Positions 1 through 8,427 of a stretch of DNA of 64,000 bases are shown piece after piece. The stretch spans positions 1-64,000 of the forward strand of contig NZ_RYFG02000113.1 in assembly GCF_003994235.2 (NCBI RefSeq), given 5' to 3'. This DNA comes from Candidatus Methylobacter oryzae. Lineage in GTDB: Bacteria > Pseudomonadota > Gammaproteobacteria > Methylococcales > Methylomonadaceae. The notes below the pieces were generated by a model. The model was not told the origin of the DNA, searched no databases, and saw only the letters and a program-made list of their open reading frames with translations. Positions within the stretch are counted from its first letter, which is position 1; each line of letters begins with the position of its first letter. The position numbers and the translations under genes were made by a program.

Positions 1-126
1 TATAGGTGTTGGGTTTTTCTTGGCTCATTTGGACTCACATCTTTTTGAGAGTATTTTAAAAAATGTGTCCGGTTTAGTGTAGCCACATCAACCATCCTTA
101 TAGGTGCCTACAATCATGATGTCGTC
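1..126. other. Leader-distal flank of the CRISPR array, no gene seen
   Basis: AT-rich sequence before the first repeat. No repeat remnant, ORF with a ribosome binding site, or clear terminator is visible. The octamer TATAGGTG occurs at the window start and again near position 99, which I cannot interpret. The flank may continue into features outside the window. Confidence 0.4.
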
Positions 127-1904
<1,778 letters not shown>

Positions 1905-1911
1905 GGCGTAT

Positions 1912-1927
1912 ATTCAACCGGTTGAAT
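1912..1927. promoter_or_regulatory. Leader-proximal palindrome resembling an IHF site
   Basis: The 14-bp perfect palindrome TTCAACCGGTTGAA (1913-1926) begins 8 bp from the first repeat. Because it is symmetric it matches the IHF consensus with one mismatch on either strand. It could instead be a leader-anchoring sequence for Cas1-Cas2/Cas4 or an unrelated protein site. Confidence 0.35.
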
Positions 1928-2020
1928 CCACTAGCCCAAAAGCCAACTATTTGCGAACCGGTCAAAACATCCGCCAAACCCATTTTAACTCATTTCCCAC
2001 TGTTCAAAAAAACTACTATT

Positions 2021-2033
2021 AATCAAAGTATTA
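2021..2033 (+). promoter_or_regulatory. Leader-distal IHF-like site
   Basis: AATCAAAGTATTA fits the IHF consensus WATCAANNNNTTR at every defined position. It lies about 117 bp from the leader-repeat junction. IHF bends leader DNA to guide Cas1-Cas2 in type I-E and I-F systems; that it does so here is inference. Confidence 0.45.
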
Positions 2034-2079
2034 CCAAAAACGCAAAACATCGACTTTTTATGTGCGCTTCAGGTTCGCA

Positions 2080-2370
2080 TTACAGCAGCAACAAGCCGTT
2101 CAAATCCAACGGCGCTTTGGCGCCGATATGTTCAACGCGGCGCTCCCAATTATTGCCCAGATAATAAAACCTCAAGCTGTCCAGCGATTCGTCCATCACT
2201 GAAATCAAATCGTTCTTCAATTTCGTCCATTGCGCCATATCGACCTCAATTTCAAACACCGAATACTGCACCCGCTGCCCGTACACCAGGCATAATTTGG
2301 ACATCCGGCGCAGGCGCTTCGGACCGGATTCGTTTTCAAAACTCACATCGTAAGTCACTAAAATCATCAT
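2080..2370 (-). CDS. cas2: CRISPR-associated protein Cas2 (type I-C)
   Basis: This 96-aa protein is the small structural partner of Cas1 in the spacer integration complex. The ferredoxin-like first strand MMILVTYDVS carries the conserved aspartate (D8), and YGQRVQYSVFE at about 30-40 is typical of the family. I chose the ATG at 2370; the frame stays open upstream into cas1 but that part is not Cas2-like. The next codon is also ATG, so a 95-aa form is possible. Only 13 bp separate it from cas1, consistent with one transcript, and it is the last gene before the leader. Confidence 0.95.
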   Translation of the reverse strand: MMILVTYDVSFENESGPKRLRRMSKLCLVYGQRVQYSVFEIEVDMAQWTKLKNDLISVMDESLDSLRFYYLGNNWERRVEHIGAKAPLDLNGLLLL

Positions 2371-2383
2371 CTCGATTACTCCA

Positions 2384-3418
2384 CTATTTCCACAAGAACG
2401 GCACGTAACTATCGCAATCGCCGCGCAAGAAACGCGCCAGCACCTGCGCCTGTAGCCAGGGCAGCAAACCGACCGGCACAGTTTCCTCGAACCACGGATG
2501 CAGTAACGTATCCTGCTTGCGGTCCTGCCATGCCGCCAACAACGTTTTACGCGCATCATCTTTCAGCGTGACCGAACCGTTGGGCCAGGTTTCGAAATCC
2601 TTGCCGGCCAGTTGGCGTTTGTTGATTAGCGACAACACGAAGCGGTCCACCATCGGCCGCAATTCCTCTGCCAAATCCAGCGCCAACGACGGCCGGCCGC
2701 TACGCAGTTGATGCAAAAAACCGCTGGCCGGATCGAGCCCGGTAGTTTCCAGCGCGGATCGGCAATCGTGAACCATCAGCGTGTAACAAAACGACAGCAA
2801 CGCGTTGACCGGATCGGTCGGCGGCCGGCGCCGGCGGGCGTCGAACTCGAAACCGGCCTGCCGGATCAAATGCCTGAACACGCCAAAATAAACCTGCGCC
2901 GCTTCGCCCTCGCGTCCCATCAAGGTATCGATGCTGTCGCAGTCGGCCAGTTGCGCCAGGCAGCGGGTCAGGCGTTTTTCGGCGGTTTGCATTTGGCCGA
3001 GCACATCATCATCGCCGATGCTATCGCCGTGGTCGCGCAAATAGCGCCTGACCACATAACGCTGGTTATACAGCTTGCCTTCCAGCATGGTCCGGGCGAT
3101 GACGACGCTTTTGTCCTTGTCGTGCCCGGTCAAATGTTGCGTCCGGCGCAGCAACACGTTGCCGCTAACCGGACCTTCGACGCGCGCCAGGAATTTGCCG
3201 AACATATTCAAAAAAGTAATGGTGATGCCGTTTTCTGAGCAATGCGCCATCAGGTACGGCGAAATCGTCACCTGGCCGAAACAAACCAGCCCTTGCAGCT
3301 TGTGTATCGGCACGCGCGCCTTGGTTTCCTGGTCCACTTTCAGGACCAGGTTGTCGTTGTCTTTATGCAACCAGGAATTTTGCGTTTGGATATAAATAAC
3401 GTTGCGTAACGGGCGCAT
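2384..3418 (-). CDS. cas1: CRISPR-associated endonuclease/integrase Cas1 (type I-C)
   Basis: This 344-aa integrase inserts new spacers at the leader-repeat junction with Cas2. The N-terminus MRPLRNVIYIQTQNSWLHKD is typical of type I-C Cas1. Likely metal-binding residues are E172, H236 and an acidic residue around D248-E252 in the C-terminal helical domain. The length is normal. I chose the ATG at 3418, two bases past the cas4 stop, over a longer open frame that reads back through cas4 out of phase. The tight spacing implies translational coupling with cas4. Confidence 0.96.
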   Translation of the reverse strand: MRPLRNVIYIQTQNSWLHKDNDNLVLKVDQETKARVPIHKLQGLVCFGQVTISPYLMAHCSENGITITFLNMFGKFLARVEGPVSGNVLLRRTQHLTGHDKDKSVVIARTMLEGKLYNQRYVVRRYLRDHGDSIGDDDVLGQMQTAEKRLTRCLAQLADCDSIDTLMGREGEAAQVYFGVFRHLIRQAGFEFDARRRRPPTDPVNALLSFCYTLMVHDCRSALETTGLDPASGFLHQLRSGRPSLALDLAEELRPMVDRFVLSLINKRQLAGKDFETWPNGSVTLKDDARKTLLAAWQDRKQDTLLHPWFEETVPVGLLPWLQAQVLARFLRGDCDSYVPFLWK

Positions 3419-3420
3419 GT

Positions 3421-4047
3421 TTAATCCTGTGTCAGTTGTTGAGCCAGCCAAGCGGCGGCGGATTTGCCGAACTCTTTCGGATGGCATTGGTCGATCAGCG
3501 AGCAGGCCCGGCATTTTTTGGCCTGGTACTGTGCTTTCGGAGTGATTTTGCTTTGCACGATAGCGCGGCAAGCGGCGATGGTTTGCCGGGTCAACTCTCG
3601 CAACTCGGCATCGAATATTACCGGATGCCGGCGGCGAACTTCGCCGTAAAACAGCGCACCTTCCGGCACCGCGACGTTGTGCATTTCCTCCAGACACAAC
3701 GCCTGGGCGCAGAGCTGCACTTCATCGGCGCTGTGTTTTTTCGGCTTGCCGCGCTTGTATTCGACAGGGAAAGGCATCTCCGAACCGTCGGGCTGTTTAT
3801 GGTATTCGACGACATCGGCTATGCCTTCGATACCCAGTTCTTCGTTGGATAATCGCAACGCCCGCACCGTGCGGACGGAACCACGTTTTTCCTGGTCGGC
3901 TTGGTTTACTCGTTGATGCAACACTTGGCCTTCGGCGGTGAACTGGTTTTCCGCCCAGACGTCTTCCAATTCGATTAACGCGAATTGGCGCGGGCAGAAC
4001 AGGTAGTGTTGCAGGCGGGACAGGTAGATGGGTTCTTGGCTTTGCAT
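3421..4047 (-). CDS. cas4: CRISPR-associated exonuclease Cas4
   Basis: This 208-aa RecB-family nuclease trims prespacers and helps select the PAM with Cas1-Cas2. The PD-(D/E)xK core is visible as D78 and E96-Y-K98. Four cysteines (C18, C179, C182, C188) match the iron-sulfur cluster ligands of the family. I chose the ATG at 4047, which gives the standard start MQSQEPIYLSRLQHYLFC; the frame is open further upstream but that part is translated repeat sequence. Unlike the other cas genes it is separated from cas7 by 183 bp with two long palindromes. Confidence 0.95.
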   Translation of the reverse strand: MQSQEPIYLSRLQHYLFCPRQFALIELEDVWAENQFTAEGQVLHQRVNQADQEKRGSVRTVRALRLSNEELGIEGIADVVEYHKQPDGSEMPFPVEYKRGKPKKHSADEVQLCAQALCLEEMHNVAVPEGALFYGEVRRRHPVIFDAELRELTRQTIAACRAIVQSKITPKAQYQAKKCRACSLIDQCHPKEFGKSAAAWLAQQLTQD

Positions 4048-4076
4048 AATTGTTATGTCCAAGTATCGGGGATAAG

Positions 4077-4111
4077 CAGACCTTCCAGGTTTTAAAAACC
4101 TGGAAGGTCTG
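4077..4111. repeat. Perfect 17-bp-arm palindrome between cas7 and cas4
   Basis: The arms are CAGACCTTCCAGGTTTT and AAAACCTGGAAGGTCTG around a single A. It looks like a REP-type dispersed palindrome. It would form a strong hairpin in the cas transcript. No T-tract follows on the minus strand, so it is not a standard terminator. Confidence 0.8.
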
Positions 4112-4173
4112 ACCAGCAGTATTCCGGATAGACAGGTGGTTCCGCTGGTTCCGTCCAGACTAGCGTTTAAGCC

Positions 4174-4215
4174 GGAGTGCAAGCTTCGCTTGCTGGCAGG
4201 CGAAGCTTGCACTCC
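4174..4215. repeat. Perfect 16-bp-arm palindrome between cas7 and cas4
   Basis: The arms GGAGTGCAAGCTTCGC and GCGAAGCTTGCACTCC enclose a 10-nt loop, 16 bp beyond the cas7 stop. With the neighbouring palindrome it fills the only sizeable gap inside the cas operon and may stabilise the 3' end of the cas5-cas8-cas7 message or reduce read-through into the adaptation genes. Confidence 0.8.
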
Positions 4216-4230
4216 AAGCAATCTATAACA

Positions 4231-5079
4231 TTAAAAACCATCAATCTCTTCCTGCTCCAAGCCGTCAAGCGGCTCTATTTGATAGCTACCGTCGGCATTG
4301 ACAGTTAATGAGCCATGTACCTTTGCAGATGAATGTTGTCCTGCTTTCGAATTATGCTGCCACCAAATGACTTTCTTCACTGCCATTGATCCTTCCGGCC
4401 TAGCGGAAGAAGCATCGCCTTCGAACAGTTTAGGTAAAATGGCTTTGATGCTTTCGGCATCAGCATCGCTAAAGCCGGTTTTTTCGGCCAACTGCGGCGT
4501 CATTGCGCCGTAAGCAACATAAACCGCGTTATCGATCCGATGCTTCATCCCCATTGTGTCGGAACCTTTTTTACTGCCGTCGCCTTCGCCGCTGACGCTT
4601 TTGGTTATTTGGGTGCTGGTAATACTGACCGGTTCGCGACTAAACGCCGATTGAATAGTCACCGGGCCCCTGATCGCAATAGAAACCCCGGCCGCATCTG
4701 CCTCTTTGCCGAACGCAAACACTTGACCGAAAGCGCGGACATCCAACCATTTCTCACAAGCCTTTTTAGCTATTTTGTCTTTGGTGTTTTCCTTGCTTGG
4801 CTTAAACGCATCTTTACCAAGCCCCACTGTTTCCGATTCGGCGCGGGCTTTAAGACTAACGGCATCATCGGTTTTCTTCTCATCGGATTGGACAAAAATG
4901 GCATGTCCTTCCGTTTGCAGACGATCTCGGATTTTGCGCTTTAAACATACGTCGGTGATTTCGCCATAGCCGTCATAATCTGTGCGTGGGCGGTTGCCGT
5001 TCAGCGGGTCACCGTTAGGGTTGGCATGTTTAACGCTGAAGATAATTGCAAAATCTATTTTATGGCTTAATGCACTCAT
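4231..5079 (-). CDS. cas7: Cas7 (Csd2), type I-C Cascade backbone subunit
   Basis: This 282-aa RAMP protein polymerises along the crRNA spacer to form the Cascade backbone. The N-terminus has the Csd2 hallmark: a RAMP strand (KIDFAIIFSVKHANPNGDP) followed by NGNRPRTDYDGYGEITDVC. The length is typical. The ATG at 5079 overlaps the cas8c stop by four bases (ATGA), so the two are translationally coupled. It should be expressed in excess over cas8c to supply several copies per complex. Confidence 0.96.
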   Translation of the reverse strand: MSALSHKIDFAIIFSVKHANPNGDPLNGNRPRTDYDGYGEITDVCLKRKIRDRLQTEGHAIFVQSDEKKTDDAVSLKARAESETVGLGKDAFKPSKENTKDKIAKKACEKWLDVRAFGQVFAFGKEADAAGVSIAIRGPVTIQSAFSREPVSITSTQITKSVSGEGDGSKKGSDTMGMKHRIDNAVYVAYGAMTPQLAEKTGFSDADAESIKAILPKLFEGDASSARPEGSMAVKKVIWWQHNSKAGQHSSAKVHGSLTVNADGSYQIEPLDGLEQEEIDGF

Positions 5080-7100
5080 TCTGAGTCTCCTGATAATTGG
5101 GTTTCGTCTGTTTTTTGGGATTCCTTATCTTTCTTTGCTTTGCGCTCTCTGTTTTCTGCGGATTCCTTTGCTATCTTCTGGCGTTGGCAGTGATAACCTA
5201 ATAAAAACTCGCCTGATAAAGGCGCATTACTGTTGAATTCTTCAATCTTGAACGCATCACTGACAACACCTAATTCTTTTAGTTGATTGGTTAAAAAAGG
5301 AGCTCTTGAAACACGTAAACGTTGCATATAGGGATCTAATGCTTTGTAAATGGTTCGCCAAGTTTCAAAAGGACGGTCGGCGAAGCGCTGCATTAAACGC
5401 GCGGCAGTGGTTGATCGCTTTTCATCGGTCATTTTTAACGCGACTTCTTCAATCCGTTCGGCTATGGCCAACAGCCGCCCGTACAGGTAATCGCGCGCAT
5501 GGTAGTTTTCATCTAGTGCCATTTTATATTCTCTTTGTTCAGTTGAATTCCGATAGTAATAGCCTCTATACAGTGCGCAGGCTATGCCCAGATTTTTTTC
5601 CCACAACCATTGTTTATCGCTGGCATAAGCCACTCTATTCGTGGCCTTGCGCACGCAGCTCATCAGCAAATCCAGCGGGAACTGTTGACCGTCGATAATG
5701 CAAGGCATCAGGCGTTCGATGACCTTTTTCTTTAGCGTGTCGGTTACATTGTCTCCGTAAGCGGCAATGGCTATATCTTTAGGCACAGGGGAACTGATAG
5801 GCCATATCACCGTGGTTTTAGGTTTCCTGCCTGTATTGTTGGGTATTTCTTTAGTGTGGCGTTGATACCAGGCAAATGCTTCGTGCCAAGCTGTCAGACG
5901 ATTGAAATAATCGTCGCGCAGTAACTCCCGGTAATAAATAATGCCCATGCGCCCCGGCGTCGCCGAATCAATGCCCATGATGATGATTTGTTCCTCAAAG
6001 CTTAATTTGACGGAATACCCTGCCATGTATTTTCTAAGCTTTTCCGCGTAAGCGTTGCCTAAATCAGTCGAATAATCCAAAGAGGTTTCGGATTGTGTTG
6101 TGCTTGGCTCGACTTTATCCAGATTCGGTTCTTCACTAGCAAACATTGAACGAGTGTCATTCAATGGGTCCGGTATGGCTTTGCCCGATACCGCCCAAGC
6201 CACATAGACTTGATCGCCGTTTTTAAAGCTCTGTTTTCTTGTAATCAGCCAACTTAGGGCGTTGTGGGCTTTTTGCGAAACCTCAAACCCTATGCCGCTG
6301 GCTTGCTGGTCGTCAAAAAACCTGCCCCGGTAGGTGTAGCCGCTGGTGTCGTTGGCGGAAATCAGTTTGGCTTTATCTCCGGAATGGCGGATTTTGGCGG
6401 GATGCTTGGTCGATAGCGTTTGTTGCCGTCCTGTGATGTAACATAAACCGGTATCGCTGCTGCCTGCTGAGTCAAAAGCTATCCAACTGGCTTGAATGGA
6501 AGCGTCTTTCCAGGTGTCGGCATTGGGATCGGTACCTGCTTCCACTGTCCAACAAACCAGCGCCGAACCTTGATCCAAAGCACCTTTTTCTTTAGGCAAT
6601 ACTTTAAACAACTTCGGCGTTTCTCCGTCTTCGCTGTTCCATTGCGTCAGTAAAACATTGTCCGGACCGACGTGAACAATGCGATGAGCCAGCAAATCCG
6701 CAATCACCGTGCCTTTTTCGATATATCGATAAACCGCTTTGACTTTGTCGTGTGCATGTTCCGATTCGCACCATGCCTGTAATTGCTTTTTATAGCTGTC
6801 GAAATAGGCTTTTTTCTTGCCGCCGAAATCGGCATAGTCTTTAGCAACATATTGTAATTTGTCGGCAAGCGGGTGTGGCGCTTCGCCGCTGCTGCGGCTG
6901 GCTGAGTCTTCGGTTGCGGGCAGAATAATCTGTGTTTTCTCCAGGACCTCCGCCGTCCTGAAATTGCCTTCGCCGTCGATGACGATCCTAATGTGGGCGT
7001 TTTGCAAGGTGTGGCTGGTCGGCATCGGCAGTTCCGATTGCGGCAAATCCAATAACATGCCGGCCTCGTAGGTTTGGTAAAGCTTTTCCATCCAGCTCAT
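5076..7100 (-). CDS. cas8c: Cas8c (Csd1), type I-C Cascade large subunit
   Basis: This 674-aa subunit recognises the PAM (TTC in characterised type I-C systems) and recruits Cas3. The start MSWMEKLYQTYEAGMLLDLP is characteristic of Csd1. I chose the ATG at 7100, which overlaps the cas5c stop in an ATGA junction; the open frame continues 48 codons further upstream inside cas5c but is not Csd1-like. The C-terminal 30 residues are lysine and glutamate rich. In type I-C an internal start can also produce the small Cas11c subunit; I could not pinpoint one here. Confidence 0.95.
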   Translation of the reverse strand: MSWMEKLYQTYEAGMLLDLPQSELPMPTSHTLQNAHIRIVIDGEGNFRTAEVLEKTQIILPATEDSASRSSGEAPHPLADKLQYVAKDYADFGGKKKAYFDSYKKQLQAWCESEHAHDKVKAVYRYIEKGTVIADLLAHRIVHVGPDNVLLTQWNSEDGETPKLFKVLPKEKGALDQGSALVCWTVEAGTDPNADTWKDASIQASWIAFDSAGSSDTGLCYITGRQQTLSTKHPAKIRHSGDKAKLISANDTSGYTYRGRFFDDQQASGIGFEVSQKAHNALSWLITRKQSFKNGDQVYVAWAVSGKAIPDPLNDTRSMFASEEPNLDKVEPSTTQSETSLDYSTDLGNAYAEKLRKYMAGYSVKLSFEEQIIIMGIDSATPGRMGIIYYRELLRDDYFNRLTAWHEAFAWYQRHTKEIPNNTGRKPKTTVIWPISSPVPKDIAIAAYGDNVTDTLKKKVIERLMPCIIDGQQFPLDLLMSCVRKATNRVAYASDKQWLWEKNLGIACALYRGYYYRNSTEQREYKMALDENYHARDYLYGRLLAIAERIEEVALKMTDEKRSTTAARLMQRFADRPFETWRTIYKALDPYMQRLRVSRAPFLTNQLKELGVVSDAFKIEEFNSNAPLSGEFLLGYHCQRQKIAKESAENRERKAKKDKESQKTDETQLSGDSE

Positions 7101-7801
7101 AACAAGACCTCTTCTTGTTCGGCCGGCAATAAGTTTTCGCCAAGTCCAAACGCTTTCATGCTCATTGGGCGAACAAAACGGCGTATTGAACATTGCTCCG
7201 GGCGAGGAAACTCCAAAATACCCTGTTTTAACGTCGCTTGCCAAAATTGGCTGTGCAGTTCTTCAACGCCCGTTTCATCGGGATAAGCAAAGCTATGGAA
7301 CATCAAGCCAAAAGCCAATTCATTGATGTCGTCATAAGCACCCGGCCCTTCGCCAAATTCACAAGGTTCGACATAGCCCTGGCAGTCGCGGGTGCCAAGA
7401 AAAATGTCCTGCCTGCCGCCTTTTTCTAAGGTGCGTTGCAATATGTTGTAATGCTTGCCGTCGATACGGTCATTTGCCAATTCAGGACGATGTAGGTTCC
7501 ATTCAAAATGCGCTTGTACTTGATATTCGACGTCATGCAAAAAAGTATAGATCGCCAGAGTGTTACCTCCGCCCCAGGTTAGCGGTTTTGTCCCTTTGGT
7601 TTGGGTGCGCAACGGTCTCATCACCCTGACTTTATCGACATACCAAATTAACGTCGGCTTCCAATAAATGGACTTGAGCACGCCTTTTATCGCTTCGTAG
7701 GTAGGCAGTTGGTACGAGCATTTTTCACCGCCTATTTTAGTGATGGGGTCGGTAAATAAGGCATACCGGCCTTTTAATCGAAAACTGATACTGTTCTTCA
7801 A
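7097..7801 (-). CDS. cas5c: Cas5c (Cas5d), crRNA-processing endonuclease of type I-C
   Basis: This 234-aa RAMP protein replaces Cas6 in type I-C: it cleaves repeats at the base of the hairpin and stays on the crRNA 5' handle. The N-terminus (SISFRLKGRYALFTDPITK), YQLPTYEAIKGVLKSIYWKP at about 31-50 and the later RPLRTQTKGTKPL are typical of the family. The start is a TTG at 7801 preceded by AAAGGAG. It is the first gene of the Cascade/adaptation operon and lies directly downstream of the guide-RNA-like element at 7841-7916. Confidence 0.95.
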   Translation of the reverse strand: MKNSISFRLKGRYALFTDPITKIGGEKCSYQLPTYEAIKGVLKSIYWKPTLIWYVDKVRVMRPLRTQTKGTKPLTWGGGNTLAIYTFLHDVEYQVQAHFEWNLHRPELANDRIDGKHYNILQRTLEKGGRQDIFLGTRDCQGYVEPCEFGEGPGAYDDINELAFGLMFHSFAYPDETGVEELHSQFWQATLKQGILEFPRPEQCSIRRFVRPMSMKAFGLGENLLPAEQEEVLL

Positions 7802-7840
7802 GGAATACTCTCCTTTGGGTTATAGAATATCGACTCTGTT

Positions 7841-7916
7841 TTTCCCTCATTCCGCATATTACGCGGAACGAGGGAAAGCGCCATCTTTAGCTTTTCAGCG
7901 ACAGTTTCAATCCACG
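7841..7916 (-). ncRNA. CreA/CreR-like guide RNA: orphan CRISPR handle, 17-nt guide and 3' hairpin
   Basis: Read on the minus strand, CGTGGATTGAAAC (7916-7904) is identical to the last 13 nt of the array repeat, i.e. the crRNA 5' handle; the rest of the repeat is missing. It is followed directly by TGTCGCTGAAAAGCTAA (7903-7887), which is identical to plus-strand 8361-8377, where it is preceded by TTC, the type I-C PAM. After nine more bases comes a hairpin (7877-7841) with 15-bp arms, one G-U pair and a 7-nt loop. This is the layout of CreA antitoxin or CreR regulator RNAs, which load Cascade and repress a promoter through a short seed match that does not license Cas3 cutting. I see no convincing own promoter. 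The ends are estimates. Alternative reading: arms of a degenerate inverted-repeat element. Confidence 0.78.
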
Positions 7917-7928
7917 TCCTTTCTTGTT

Positions 7929-8104
7929 TAAAAACTTATCACCTATCACTTTGATTAGATAGCACGTCATACCGGCATGGACTGCCGGCACCCAGAACAC
8001 AGGGATGTGCTCCGAGCCTTGCCATCCGTGGCTCCTGGATTCCGGCAATCCCTGCCGGAATGACGTATTGGATATTCTCGTTAAACTGATAGGTGTTAAG
8101 GTTT
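7929..8104. mobile_element. MITE-like imperfect inverted-repeat element between the creT-like ORF and the guide RNA
   Basis: The outer arms align as TAAAAACTTATCACCTATCA and, in reverse complement, TAAACCTTAACACCTATCA. Inner 24-bp arms (7965-7988 and 8042-8065) begin CGTCATACCGGCATGGACTG and, in reverse complement, CGTCATTCCGGCAGGGATTG. No ORF lies within. It resembles short non-autonomous palindromic elements. No target duplication is evident, so the exact ends are uncertain. Confidence 0.6.
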
Positions 8105-8140
8105 AGAAAGGACGACTAAGTTTTTAATTAATACGCCTCG

Positions 8141-8293
8141 TTACTTCCATAACAATGTGACACTCCCTGCCGCAGCCGCAATCCATGCAATAGCTCTGAA
8201 TTTCGTCAGTACAAGCTCTCGTGGAACCTTCCCGAATAAGCTCATTGTGTAATGATCGTCTTCGGTTTTCACTTCAATCGCGAACTTGAACAT
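8141..8293 (-). CDS. 50-aa small protein, candidate CreT-like toxin
   Basis: This short ORF has an ATG at 8293 preceded by CGGAGAAAGAT, a strong ribosome binding site six bases from the start. The product begins MFKFAIEVKTEDDHYTMSLF, has a charged first half and ends with a hydrophobic stretch (AIAWIAAAAGSVTLLW, about residues 34-49) and a lysine, like many small membrane-active toxins. I do not recognise a family. Its promoter abuts the site matched by the guide-like RNA at 7841-7916, so a Cascade-repressed toxin (CreT) is the favoured inference. It could also be a leader peptide or a harmless small protein of the cas operon. In known CreTA pairs the toxin can act as an RNA. Confidence 0.65.
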   Translation of the reverse strand: MFKFAIEVKTEDDHYTMSLFGKVPRELVLTKFRAIAWIAAAAGSVTLLWK

Positions 8294-8316
8294 ATCTTTC
8301 TCCGTAAATTAAAAAC

Positions 8317-8340
8317 CTAGAGTTGCATAGTAAGCTCTAG
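8317..8340. promoter_or_regulatory. Inverted repeat CTAGAG/CTCTAG around the -10 box
   Basis: Perfect 6-bp arms (8317-8322, 8335-8340) flank 12 bp that contain the candidate -10 TACTAT of the promoter for the 50-aa ORF. This could be an operator for a repressor or only a weak hairpin in the DNA. Confidence 0.3.
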
Positions 8341-8356
8341 CATTGCATCAAGTCAA
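8327..8356 (-). promoter_or_regulatory. Candidate promoter of the 50-aa ORF and possibly the cas5c operon
   Basis: On the minus strand TTGACT (8356-8351) is separated by 18 bp from TACTAT (8332-8327); predicted transcription start near 8320. A second possible -10, TATAAT (8399-8394), lies upstream but has no good -35. The Cascade target lies between the two. Confidence 0.5.
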
Positions 8357-8357
8357 G

Positions 8358-8377
8358 TTCTGTCGCTGAAAAGCTAA
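8358..8377 (+). promoter_or_regulatory. Predicted Cascade target: TTC PAM plus 17-nt seed match
   Basis: TTC at 8358-8360 is followed by TGTCGCTGAAAAGCTAA, identical to the first 17 guide positions of the orphan-handle RNA at 7887-7903 (minus strand). The next positions diverge, so the match is partial, as required for binding without Cas3 degradation. The PAM end is one base from the TTGACT -35 box. The match begins exactly at the handle boundary and at the PAM boundary. Confidence 0.75.
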
Positions 8378-8427
8378 TAAAATTTCAAAATACATTATAC
8401 TCTATTTTTATGCCCCTCTTTCTTTAG

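Larger units (their letters stand above)
1905..2079 (-). promoter_or_regulatory. CRISPR leader
   Basis: This AT-rich 175-bp segment lies between the cas2 stop and the first (newest) repeat and has no coding potential. It is where crRNA transcription should start and where new spacers should be inserted. A possible -10 box TAAAAT (minus strand, 1982-1987) lacks a well-spaced -35. Two IHF-like sites are listed separately. Confidence 0.75.

Noticed and set aside
2708-3238. 176-aa plus-strand ORF inside cas1
   Set aside because: It is the antisense shadow of a well-conserved cas1; no RBS and no family resemblance.
7841-7877. Hairpin as an intrinsic terminator before cas5c
   Set aside because: The stem is followed by AAC AGAG rather than a T-tract on the minus strand.
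7887-8377. The 17-bp inverted match read as terminal repeats of an insertion with a TA target duplication
   Set aside because: A TA does flank both ends and this cannot be ruled out, but it does not explain why the match ends exactly at a crRNA handle on one side and a TTC PAM on the other. I kept it as the alternative hypothesis.
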